A DNA stretch of 64,000 bases. It comes from Eopsaltria australis (taxonomy: Eukaryota > Chordata > Aves > Passeriformes > Petroicidae). Position numbers and translations under genes: made by a program. Shown here piece after piece: positions 14,181-25,520 of the stretch. Within the stretch, counting starts at the first letter, position 1. Each line of letters starts with the position of its first letter. Where the stretch lies: NCBI GenBank assembly GCA_034509425.1, contig JAVTVJ010000068.1, positions 558,001 to 622,000 of the forward strand, given 5' to 3'. The notes under the pieces were generated by a model. That model was not told where the DNA came from and did no database searches. It saw only the letters and a program-made list of their open reading frames with translations.

Positions 14181-14939
14181 TAGACTTTCCTTAATATCCC
14201 CAGAATAGAGACTCTGTTTTTCTGCAGGAGTTCAGTGGCTTTCTTGTTTTGTGTTTTTTTAAATCCTCAGTAGTTAAAGAAAAGTAGTTTGGAAACATGA
14301 GCGCTAAAAAGATTAAAAAACTAGAATGCAGGGGAAAAAAATTCATACATTTGTTAGTTTAGTACCAAGGCATCTAAACTAAAGATTTTGGGCCAGTTTT
14401 GGGCATGATTTGGCAATACTGCAGAACCTTCCCTCAGGTGCAGCAGGGTTGTGGCAGACAGCCTAAACATGGCAGGAGAGAAATCACCTCCACAGTAGGA
14501 ATAAGATACAGCATACTTCTGCTGTTCAAGAGAATTTTGACATTTGCCACTTCATGTATATTATGCATATATACACTTCTCTCAGTCTGCTTCAGGGAAG
14601 TTCCTTCTGTACTAAAGCAGAACAGGACTATAAAAAATGAATGTTACTTCAGCAGAAATTCATCCTGCTTGGTTGAACCATGTGACCTTTCTAATCTCCA
14701 GTGTATAGATTGATTTTTTTCTTCTTTTTTAAATGGAAATAGCTAAGTTGTATTTTTCAAACATGAAGGCCTACATTTTTGCTTAAAACAGTCTTTTTCA
14801 GCAGAATAACACTCAAATCAAATTCACCTTCTATGCCCGCAAGCAAAATATTCATCAACCATGCTGTAAACTCCATTTTCAAATACAATGAATGTATACA
14901 CACTTTTACAGCACTGTTTTGTGCTTCCTAAACTCCTTC

Positions 14940-15130
14940 TTCCTGAAGATCCTGAAGCATTTTAAAATAACTTGGTCCCATAGCACCCCTGTGAGGTAGG
15001 TAAAATGTTGTTATTCCCGTATATACTGATTGGGAAGCTCAGCCACACAGAAGGCAAGTCCTGCCCAAGGATTCATGCAAAGATATGGCAGATCAGTGAA
15101 TAAAACCAAGCTCTCCTAGATCCTCACCTA
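14940..15130 (+). repeat. old MIR/L2-type retroelement fragment inside the putative 3' UTR
   Basis: The plus strand contains CACCCCTGTGAGGTAGGTAA followed by a run like ATTATTATCCC...GGGAAGCTCAG.CACACAGAAGGCAAGTC.TGCCCAAGG. This is the order of the shared MIR/L2 3' module (deposition of GAGGTAGGT, then GGGAAACTGAGGC, then TTGCCCAAGG). It is heavily mutated, as expected for an insertion that predates birds. It is antisense to the SLC35F1 transcript. Recognised by eye against remembered consensus. Confidence 0.6.
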
Positions 15131-16512
15131 TTGTTAGACAGAGGAATGCCTCTTCTTCCTTAATTTTAAATTGAAACAGATAAAGGATGATTTCCTTGTA
15201 CTGGACTCTCAGAAGAGCAAGCATACAGGCAAAGGTGAATTTTTCATGGTGGTGACTAAGATTTCCCCCATTCTGGTAAGGCTCCTGAGAAGAAGTACAG
15301 TTGTATACAGAAGCGTGGAGCATACCCTTACTATTTTCACATGTCCCCAGGAATGTAAGAAAACTGCTGAATTCTTCTGCTTTCTTCACAGTTATTGAAA
15401 AATAATTGGCTGCACCCTGCTGGTAAAATGCCTTTGTGCTACTGCAGCAACACCAGCAGATGGTCCAGTCTTTCTGCTCGCGAATTCCTCGCTTAATCTT
15501 CATGATTTTTACAATTTGTGGGTTTTGGTGAAAAACTGACACGTTTCTAAATAGCTGTTGTTAGAATAATGAACCACAGGAGACTAAGCAAACTGGAACA
15601 GCAGAAGGCGCCCTTGATGCACTGAGTATCTAAAATAAGTGCCCTGATTCACATGACATGTGATCTTTCTGTGGAGAGGCACAATATATAGGAAACTAGA
15701 AAATGCGTTTTTCTTTCTACAGGTTAAAATTTAAAAAGTAAGAAATCTGTGTTGAGTCACGACTACAGAGAAACTGACTCCCTGTCACCTGGTGCAGAAC
15801 CTTGGCCACTAGGAAATCTGCCATGGATCATAGAGAGGTCAATGCTTGAGTACTTCACTTCTGCAAATATAGAAAGGCTAAAATGCTCACCTTATACCTA
15901 TTCCTAGAATAGAGACGGATATTGTAAGTTGTCCCTTCTCTGGATTCATGGATCAGATTACCTAGAAAGGGCAACTAGACAGATAGCACAGACGAACTCA
16001 TTGTACTTCCCTCACCAAATCCAAGGTGCTACCAAAAATGTGTCAGGCTGTTGTTACCACGACTAACCCATCTGTTTTGTACAAACAAACAAATCTTGGA
16101 GAGAAATTAACAGTGACTGCACAAAGTGTATTTGCTCTAAAAAGGCATTTTTTCCACCACTAGTGTGGCTTAGGCATAATATCGCTCTGTGTGTGTAAAA
16201 CACCCTTCTATGAATTTCTTCTTTTGTAATTTCATCTTATGTATTGAATATCTTTCACAGGTAGTTTGACATTAACTGATTCATACACAGCAGTTTGTAT
16301 TGTATATGCTGCTCATTTCGTAAATGAGGGACTGGCATCTCCTTGCAAGGAATACCCTGGAACAATTAATTTGTGTTTGTATGAGCTTTCCTTATTTGCT
16401 ACCTTGCAGCTCACCAGTGTAACTGCACCTGGTAAATACCTTTCTCTATGTACAATACAGAGATAATGGATATACGAGCTCCACTGTCAGTAGGTGATCA
16501 ACAGCCCTGGAT

Positions 16513-16737
16513 TTAAGCAACTCTAACGTGAGGCTCCTCTTCTGTCTCCTGCCCCAGGCTGGTGTATGTCACCGAAGGCTCCATCTGGCTGGTGGCTGGC
16601 AGGTCTACAACAGGTCCGGAAGGGTTTCGAAACTGCTTGTACACCCGAGGATCCTGGGCTACGTAGGTGGATGTGGAGGAGTAGAGCATCAGCCCCACAA
16701 GGATCGTGAAGAATGACAACAAGTAAAGTCCTGAAAA
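16513..16737 (-). CDS. SLC35F1: SLC35F1 exon 8 (terminal coding exon with stop)
   Basis: The exon holds 225 nt of coding sequence including TAA at 16515-16513, giving 74 residues (about 335-408). It starts with the last membrane segment FSGLYLLSFFTILVGLMLY and continues as a hydrophilic cytosolic-type tail (APQ/DPRVYKQFRNPSGP region) ending QETEEEPHVRVA. This C-terminal tail is the part that separates SLC35F1 from SLC35F2 and is near-identical to the mammalian tail I remember, so it decides the assignment. The acceptor is TTATTTCTGCTCAG above 16737. Intron 7 in front of it is about 17.3 kb, the longest complete intron in the window. The six exons sum to 878 nt with an uninterrupted frame. Confidence 0.98.
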   Translation of the reverse strand, partial: FSGLYLLSFFTILVGLMLYSSTSTYVAQDPRVYKQFRNPSGPVVDLPATSQMEPSVTYTSLGQETEEEPHVRVA

Positions 16738-19700
16738 CTGAGCAGAAATAACAGTACAGTCATTAGACACAGCACCAATTACTCTGAGCTCATGAAGACC
16801 CAAAGACAGGGGTAGGCACAGATCCTTGTTTTGGCATGCACTGCACAAAACAAACCCCCTATCATTCAGATGTTGAATTTTTATGGGAATGATTCTTTGA
16901 AAGTTGATTTACTCCCATCAATTCCCCTGTCCTCCATAACCAAGAGCTAACTGGTGCCTTTCCCTGGGCCAGGTATGTTATGAATTGACCAGCTGGGGCT
17001 TGGGAAAGATGAGTTTTGGTCACAGATCCAAAGCTGATTTTTTCATGCTTTTAGACAAGCCAGCTACTCCTCCGAGTCCAGGTTCCTCCAGCTCCAGTGT
17101 GAGGTACCATCATCTACAGTTGTCAGACAGGCAGTGGACAAATCTGAAGTTAGTAAGAGCTAAACCACATATATCTGTGACGTTAACACGCTATTGGAAA
17201 TACAAAAATATCATTAAATAATAATTTCAATATGAATTTAAAACATATATATATACTTAAAAATATATTTTAATAAAGACACATAAAAACTACTCTGTCT
17301 GCAACTTCTCTTGTTTGTGAACAGAATGCATGTGCTAGAAGATCTAATGTGAGTTTGGACAGGATGAACTTCAGCTGTGAAACATGCTCTGGGTCAACAT
17401 CATGAGGTTCGAAAGTACACACGGAGAGCAGTTAACTGGAAGCTCAAGTACACATATTTTGTCACACAGCTTCACTAGATCAGAGGTCAGCCTCAATATT
17501 TTGACATATACAGCCTCGTGTCTGAACTAAAAATACTACACAAAGAACTTTTTTGGCAACTCGTTAGCCCTTGCAGATAAAGCTAAAGGCAAAGACAGGG
17601 TTTCAAAAGTACAGACCATTGGGCACTAGCTTTATACACTGGGTTCTGGCTACGGGGGACACAAAAATGGCTTTAAGCCCGTATGACTTGCCTGCTGATC
17701 CTAGACTACAAGTTATTTCTTCATGCATGCTGTGTGTGAGAAACCATGAAGGACAAATTGCATAGCCACCTTGTTGGGAATATAAATGATTTGTATTCAG
17801 TGGAACTTCCAGAAGTGCCTGTATTCTGCAGCTGTCAGGAATCTGTACATGAACATCATCAACTACCTGCAACCTGCTATTAGCTGCTCCATGAGGTACT
17901 TCACAATTTTATGTAAAGGTGTCTGCAAGTCAGTTTGTTAATCCTGACTGACTCTGCTTTGATGGATGCCCCATTTCTTTCCTCTGGATCACTTAAGCAC
18001 AGCACAAAATGGACAGAATGAACTATATTATCTCAGAAGTTTTTGAACAATTCTGCTTTTTAGGCTTCAAGAAATTATCATTGTGGAGAAAACAAATTTT
18101 ACGTAAGCTAAATTTGTAGTGGTATTAATTTGTTACTATTTCATAAACCTGTAAAACCTCCATCCAAACTCCTGCCTGAGGAAGTATTTGGCTTTTTTAG
18201 AGAATCCTCAGTATCTCTGAAAGCTTTGGTCGTATAACCCATGGTGGTATGTCTGTGTGTGTGTTTGCCACATCCAATATGCACTTTTAACAGGGAAAAT
18301 ACCATAGTGGGGAAAGTTTTTAAAGCACATCAGAAGGATTAGAGGGTAGGAAGAGTTTTGCTTTTCATCAGCTTTCAATTGTTTTTTAACATGTATGTCA
18401 CCAGGTCGTCTCATGTTGTCTGGCAGCCCAATTTGGTGAAACCACCCAGCTGTCCCAACAGTCAGAGAGACAGTGTTAAGCCTCACCCTGCATCTGCTGA
18501 AGGATTCCTTCCATGTGGCACAGCTCTGATAGGGCTGTTTAAGCTTAGATCTCCCCCACGTGGCAATCAAACACACATAATAATTTCAGAGAAACTTCTG
18601 GTTGATTCTTCCCTCTCCATTTTCAGTACAATTTTGTTCTCCGCACTTTCTTTCCCTCTTTCACTTTGCATTTGAACTTGAGTATCACTTGGCAGCAGGG
18701 AAGTTGATTAAGCTCAAGCAAATCTCAGGAGCCAAATGCATCTAGTTTCCCATCCCTAGTTTCCCACTGTCCCTCATTCCCACCTTATGCTTGAATTTCT
18801 CACCCCAGCCAGCCAATTGGCCTGGCCCACTGCATAGCCAGAGTGCCAGCCAGATTTGTGATTGCCTTGTGTCCTGCTGTGAGGAATCTGTGGGGCTCCC
18901 AGCAGCTAAATGTGCTCTTTTTCTTGTTCTAGGAGCTGCCCAGACAAAATCAATTCATTTTTGATTTGGATCATGGCTCCAGCTCTACCATATCCCCCTC
19001 CTCCTGGCCATACCTCTCATTTCTCTCTCAGGGGCTTCCTGCCAATGGGTTCTTTTGGCTGATAATATTCTTTCCATGGTAGTGTCCTCCCTCGTGGCAG
19101 CTCTCCAGCCTGGGAGAAAGGGTTTGGGCACAGCTTGGGGAAATCTAAACAAAGGTCTGTGCATCATTTGTCTTTGGTATCTGTGCATAGCTAGTGCAAA
19201 GAGACCTGGACTCTGACAGTTCTATGACAATTCCTTCCTTTTTACCTTCCTTGGAAACAAGGTTCAGGCTGAATTCATTTGTGCAGCAGCTCTCTGCAAC
19301 AGTGAAGTAGAAGGGCAGTTACTGAGATTAATATAGGAATATATACTGAAGTATACGGCAAATCTCTGGTTTTTGTCAATACTCTTATCAGACTGATCCA
19401 AACCCATTTGAAATAAATGGCTATTTTCCTCCTACTAAAACAGCAGTGAATCCAGCAGTGCGATGGGAAGATGCAGACTTAGCTCCCCAAGTACAAAATT
19501 TGTTCACTGTACTATGCTACTCAGACTCCAGCTGAAATCTGCAATATATGGAAGATAAGATTTCCAGGCACACTCTACTGCTATGTAAGTTTTGGAGGCT
19601 TTTTTTTTTTATCTTGATCTGCAAACCTCATGTACTGAGATTTGCTATTAATAGACAGCAAAAAGAAACACATTCAAAACCAGCAGAAGGAGCTATTCCT

Positions 19701-20114
19701 AAGAAATGAAGTGAGGGAAGATCACTTTTCATTGCTACTCTCTACGCAACTGCAGTACCAAACTGTAAGTTCTTGGGAAGCTTATAATTCCTCTCTCTGC
19801 CTAAAAAGCTACTTGAGAATGATATTCTGCTTCATTTTACTGAATTATCTCTTTCTATAGAAATGTATTTCCTCTAAGAAATTTTTAAATATCCAGATTT
19901 GTATGCCTCTCCAAATCCTTCCCTCCATGCCAAGCAGGATAACTGTGTTTTTCAAAGAGTAACATGGTCAGAAAATGGTTAGTTCAGATTAGCTAGTGAA
20001 TGTCACCCACCCTAAGAAGACTAAAAGCCAATTCATGCTTCTTTATCATTAAACAGTTTTACTAAGGATTTTGCATCTACATATATAAACTTGCTTATCC
20101 ATGAAGCTTATTGA

Positions 20115-20290
20115 GAGACCAGATGACTTCGTGGTGGGGCAATGATCTAACAGTTATGAGTCCCTGGGTTTGATTTTCAACCTGTGAATTTCTTTTGTGA
20201 ATGATTTTAGATTAGCCTCGGTTTCTTACCCATTTAAAAGAGATAATATCACTTGGTTACTGAATAAAGATGAGTTTACAGAATAAAAAT
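20115..20290 (+). repeat. MIR-type SINE relic
   Basis: In order on the plus strand: a GTGGTG..ATGATCTAACAG segment, GAGTCCCTGGGTTTGATTTT, then GATTAGCCTCGGTTTCTTACCCATTTAAAA..GAGATAATA. This follows the MIR core and tail (GGACC.TGGGTTC, then CCTCAGTTTCC.CATCTGTAAAATGGGGATAATA), with many substitutions. The tRNA-derived head is barely visible. Confidence 0.6.
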
Positions 20291-22001
20291 GGGGAATAGG
20301 GATATCACCCTCTGAGGAGAAGGCAGAGATGTCCTTTGCAGGGAAAGTGCCTTACAACAACATTACAGATTTCATCACTGACATGAAAAGCATCTGCCAA
20401 AGCTTTTTGAGCAGTCAAATCAAATAGTTAAATCAGCCCTACAGATCTCATCACCATGTCTGCTCTGCTCTGACATCTGGGTGCGTATAAATGCTTCCCC
20501 AGCCAAGAGTATTCAATATGGATCACACAGTGATATCCACCAATGCTAAAAAATTATGATTAAATGTTAAAAAAATGTCTTCTTTAGACATAATTTAGTA
20601 CCTGTGGTGAAAACAGCCTACATTAAATTACCATTAACTTCCAGCATGTAAAAGGCACATCTTTGGTGCCTGTCAATTTGAAGATAAACACACAAAGCAA
20701 AACCTAGACAAACATAACAAGATAATATGCTTAACAAGATTTGCTCAGTCTATCAAAACAAGCACTGATTCTAGTGAGTGGACATTTCTGGTATTTATCT
20801 GAGTTGTTCATTAGGCACCCAGTGCTTGAATGGAACTGCTCAGTCAGGCTCAGCAGATGAGCTTATGGAAGCTTGTGGCTTGGCTGCAGGAATAGGAGCC
20901 TCACTCCTCATTCCAGTATGTGCAACTGCAGAACTCCACCAGGAAAACCACTGCAGGAGCAAGGTCCAGCTGATCACAGCAAATATAAGGCAAAATCACT
21001 CTGTTATCCAGGCACAGTCTTTGACATTAAAAAAAGAAAAGGATCCAAACATATCTGCAGTGTAGATGAAGTTTACAAAACAAAATTTAGCTTATATACA
21101 GATAGTATTTTTGTTGCAAGTGCATTAAAATTACAAGTAAGTCAAGCATCACACGGTTTCTAAAATAAAGAAGATGAGCATAAAGGCACCTGAAAATTTT
21201 GTATTTTTAAAAATCCGGAATGAACTATTAAACCTTTCAAAATTTACTCCCTATTAGTTTTTATCCTTTACTTTTTATTGTCTGTCCATGTGAAACTTGA
21301 CTTTCATATATCCTTAAACCACTATGGGTAAAATGCTTCTGCTGTTTCCTCTTGAGACTCTTATACTTTAAAGTAATCCTCTTGGAAAGGTGGGAGAAAA
21401 GGAAGCTTCATGGTGGGGAAACAAATGCATCTGATTTCATTGTCTTGAACAGTGATTAGACAGTAACAGAAGAAAATGGAAAGAAAACCTGTTTAGATTC
21501 ATGCCTGGGTCTGGAGAGAACAAGCCATTCTTCAGTACACAGGTCATGAATTTAGAAGAGAAAGCCCAAAGAAATGGCATGGAAGAATCACATCTAGGAA
21601 AGGCTTTGCTGACTGACTGAGTCCTGCGGAGGGAATCTGCAGACAAGTAGTTCTGGCTGCCACAGATGTCCCTGTCCATGTTATTACTGACACCAGGGCA
21701 AAACAGTATCCAAAGTGACAAAATGAGACAGATGTGAGTCTGCAGAAAAGCCCACGCAGACAAAGAAATTCAACGACTTGCTAATTTTGGGTTTTTGCTC
21801 AGCTATCATGATAATGATCTTGAACATTATTACAACGGTTATGAAAATGCAAATTCTGTTTTACTCAGTCTATTGAACTGGAAATAGTTGCAGGAGCAGA
21901 CTATTTGAGCTGCAGCACTCCAGCACTCCATTTTTATTTCAAAACAGCAGCCACACACTGAATCTCTTGGTAGGTAGTATGAACCCCAGCTCCTAGCCTA
22001 T

Positions 22002-22025
22002 GGCAACCCAACTGGCAACCCAACT
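22002..22025. repeat. 12-bp tandem duplication
   Basis: GGCAACCCAACT occurs twice without mismatch. Short replication-slippage product in intron 7. Confidence 0.9.
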
Positions 22026-25000
22026 GTGCTTTTCAAGTCTTTAAAAAGGTTTTTTTGTTAAAGTACTAACCAAAAATTTATAATTGTCATGTTTCACATA
22101 TTCAGTGATAAAGTATGAAATGGAATAACTACCTTTTTCTCTACCTCATCCAGCAGTTCTCCACATTTTGGCATAAATGAATAAAGAAATCAGATCCATT
22201 AATTCAAGTTTTAAATCTCAGAGAAAAGTGACCTCCTCAGAATCAAACTGATGAAGAGGGAGAAAAATATACATATCAGGTGGAATTCATCTAGCTCCAT
22301 ATTTCTGCTGGCACCATCCATGCTCTCCAGACAGGCAGTTCCCACCACCTTCTTCCTTCCCATCAGTGGGTCTGTGCAGTGCAGTGAACTCTGCTTTCCA
22401 GACTAATTCAGTTTGTGGCATACACTGCACAGCCCAGCAAAGCTAAGGCCAATAGGTGCTCTTTCACTGACTTATGGCTTTCTCCCTTGGGTAATTTCAC
22501 ACATGAATACCTGAGCAGGCTGAGTGAAGGGAGCTAAAACCAGATTTCTCTCATTATCTCTTATATAGCAAACAGACATTTCCACTCTGCTTGATAAATT
22601 GATCCAGAGGCTGAGCTTCTTTCCACATTTTTCTATTTTCACCTCCAATACAGCAAATGAAGCTCACCGAGACCAAGTGCAGAAGTTGCACTGTGGGATG
22701 CACACACTCACCAGCCAGCAGCAGTACCAGAAGGCTGAGGGCTCTGAGAGCCAGGAATTCACACAGTGCTTTCACTTATGTGGCTGGATGCTACAGCCAT
22801 ATTACTTTATTAATAGCAACAGGAGGCAGCATCCTAGTCATAGCTCACAGTGCTCTCTAGTGACTGCCTTGGATGACACCCACAAGGATCAGACTGATTC
22901 TGTCTTAGATCAGCACTGTGACTTAAATTATTGCTGAGTATTTTTTTCCCAGCCTATGAGGAAGATATCTCTTTGGGATTCAAGGCTTGATCTTCTTGTC
23001 AACAGAAACTGAAGCAACCCCCAACAGTGAACCACTGTATTTTGTAACCCCAAATGGCACCACACACCAGAAGGGGCTCTATGAGTTTTCCAGACTGCAT
23101 TGAAACAGATAGAACAAATCCACCTGAACCTTTAAGCGTCCTGCCAGATCTCTCAGTTTTTAAGAGATCTCCAAAGGCACCCAGACCACTGAGGTATGGT
23201 TTAGTGTGCCTTCCCTGCTCAACAACTGCGGAAGCCGGAATGCCTGAGCAAAAGTGTTGGTTGTCTTGCTGAGAAGGGCACCCAATAGGCACTGGACAGC
23301 TTCAGTAATGATGATAACTTCTGGACAGCCAGTCTGTCCACTACCAGCAGGATTGCATTATCTTCACACTTTAACGACTTCCAGCTATTTCTTAGGCAAA
23401 CCATGAGGACAAAGTTGTAAGTGATGACCTGAAGTCCTATCTTGCCCTCTGAACACAGCTGGGATGAAAAGTGAAGTGCCTAGCTGGTTCTTCCACATCT
23501 TTGATCATCACTGAATGAAGGAGGTTTGTCTCAACATGTCACTCACATCAGCCAGAACCCAAAGCAAGAAGTTTCTGGTTTGCCTGAATGAGAGTGAAAA
23601 CCTGACACTGCCCTCACTGCCATTTGGTGAATACAAAGATGCCAAAGGAAGTTTTTCCTGTCGTTTCATGCACGGCAGAAAGGCCATACTTCTCAATTTC
23701 TGATGCTTGCTTGCACCCTCAATATGATCTAACTCAGATGAAATGCTGTTCATTACTACGAATTATGCTGAATTACAAATATTGCATAGAAATTGTGATG
23801 ACAAGGAATCAGATAACACATTTTCTGTATTTCCCATTTGATTCTGTTCTATGGCTTGCATGTTTTACTCCATGTAAAACATACTGATCTATGCTCTCTG
23901 TCATACAGCAGTACCTCCTTTTTCAGTTCTTGCATGATATTTGCTGGTGGGCACAGTTTAATTGGTAAAACAGTGGTCAGTGGGAAACTCCTAAGCTTTC
24001 TGACCTTTTAGATGCTGAGGTTATCTACAAGGGAGAAAAATGAGGAGGGTTTACTGGAAAATTGTCACCATGAATTCTGTTAAAATTTAGGAAACTTAAT
24101 AGATTTCCTGGAATTCGTTGGTGGAATAAAACAAAGTTACAGAGAAAACTGATAGCATTTTGGGAACAATCTCTGAGCTTGACATAGGCAGCTGTAAGGC
24201 AAATACTGATTTCGCACAAAGCTGCACGATTTCATGCTTCTCAAATGGCATCATTAGAAAAAATTAATAGCCTGTCCTTTCTAAATACATGCCTGCTAGG
24301 GCAAAATGTTTGTGTGAAATGGCTTATCTTCCTTTCCTGAGTTCTGTTTCCCTTTGTTGCCTCTGACATCAGACGTGGAGAAAAAAGAGCCTGTGTTCAG
24401 TACCCCTGCAGTACCAGCAGTCTGTCTAATTAAAAAGTGCAAGGTAGAATGAGTCCTGCAATCTGTTTTAATCTTATCTATGCAGGAAAGAGATTTTTAT
24501 GTGAAGTTAAAACACTTCTATTACATTGCTCTAATTTCCTGTGAGCGTCCTTACTGTGGCATAAGGGGGCTTCATTTATGGTTATTTTATATCAATTACT
24601 TGGCAAGAAAGTAGTAAAGGGCCTGTCCTTTTAGATGTTCTTAGTACAAAAAGGAGGAGCAAAACAGAAAAGCTTATGAAATCAATTTTCCCTCCCTTCT
24701 TTTACCTTTCAACATTCTTTGTTGCTTTGCTCTATCAGCTGCCAGTTGCCGTGTGTCTTTTTGGGTTTGTGTGCAAGTATTTAATATAGTAGCAGCTGTC
24801 TGCTGTAATTGATTCTCTATTACTGTACATGAGGCTAATTGTGCTCAGTGTGTCCAAAACCAAGGTTACAATAACTGATCCATCTTGGAGTCTTTGTTTA
24901 TATTTTCCTGCTGAATCCAACAATACATTAATGTAGAAATTCCTCCCCAAATTGTGTTCTTTTCTTCTGGCATACAAAAGGGGAACACCCCTATCCTGAG

Positions 25001-25299
25001 AAACAAGGACCATGCAGCTGCAGTTACTCTCACCATGAGTGATCATGCCAGCTGCCTGGAGGAGAGTGACATGGCTGTTTCATGTCAGGGCTCTCTGTAG
25101 TGTGACACATTTACTGCTGGCAACAAGAGGCCAAACTTCAGGAAGCCCAAGAGCTCTCAATTGAGTCAACTCTCAAGGCAGGAACATGAGGGAATCAGAA
25201 TGGAGAGCATGTCCTAAGCTGTTGAATCCAATCCCCCATTACTGCTTACAATCAGATCACATATTCCATCTGGCAAATCCTTCTCATGCAGGCATTATT

Positions 25300-25520
25300 A
25301 GGGATTTTTTCACTTCCCACTAACCTATTTGAAATTATCCTGGAATCTCCCTGCTATGATAGTGAAAAAATCCTTCTAATTTCTGTATATTGTCTGTTTC
25401 CACCCATATGTTCTTGTATCATTCGATCAAATAATTCTAATCTTCTCCCTGCAAATTTATAGATTAATTCATACATGTTAAGGTTCCATAGTCCCTCCCA
25501 ACCCATCAAAGCTATGTTAC
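25300..25520 (-). repeat. possible ancient CR1/L3-type LINE relic (antisense on plus strand)
   Basis: The plus strand reads TCCTTCTAATTTCTGTATAT.., CCCATATGTTCTTGTATCAT.., then AATAATTCTAATCTTCTCCCTGCAAATTTATAG. This is the reverse complement of the C-terminal end of old CR1/L3 ORF2 as I remember it (KKFF..LRLDI and following motifs). Similarity is weak and broken, so the limits are approximate. Confidence 0.35.

Larger units (their letters stand above)
12670..16512 (-). other. SLC35F1: putative 3' UTR of SLC35F1
   Basis: Sequence immediately 3' of the stop codon. Read on the minus strand, two AATAAA hexamers occur close together (12701-12706 and 12691-12696 on the plus strand, as tttatt), followed by a G/T-containing stretch. 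This gives a likely cleavage site near 12,670-12,685 and a 3' UTR of about 3.8 kb. A single AATAAA at 14175-14180 could give a shorter form. The part from about 13,140 to 13,830 has more G+C and more CpG than neighbouring noncoding DNA, which would fit transcribed, conserved sequence. The UTR end is inferred from signals, not transcripts. Confidence 0.45.

Noticed and set aside
15093..15542. 149-codon open frame on the minus strand inside the 3' UTR
   Set aside because: No recognisable domain, low-complexity-free but with no coding character. It overlaps the MIR/L2 fragment at its 3' end and lies downstream of the SLC35F1 stop in the same transcript. Treated as a chance frame.
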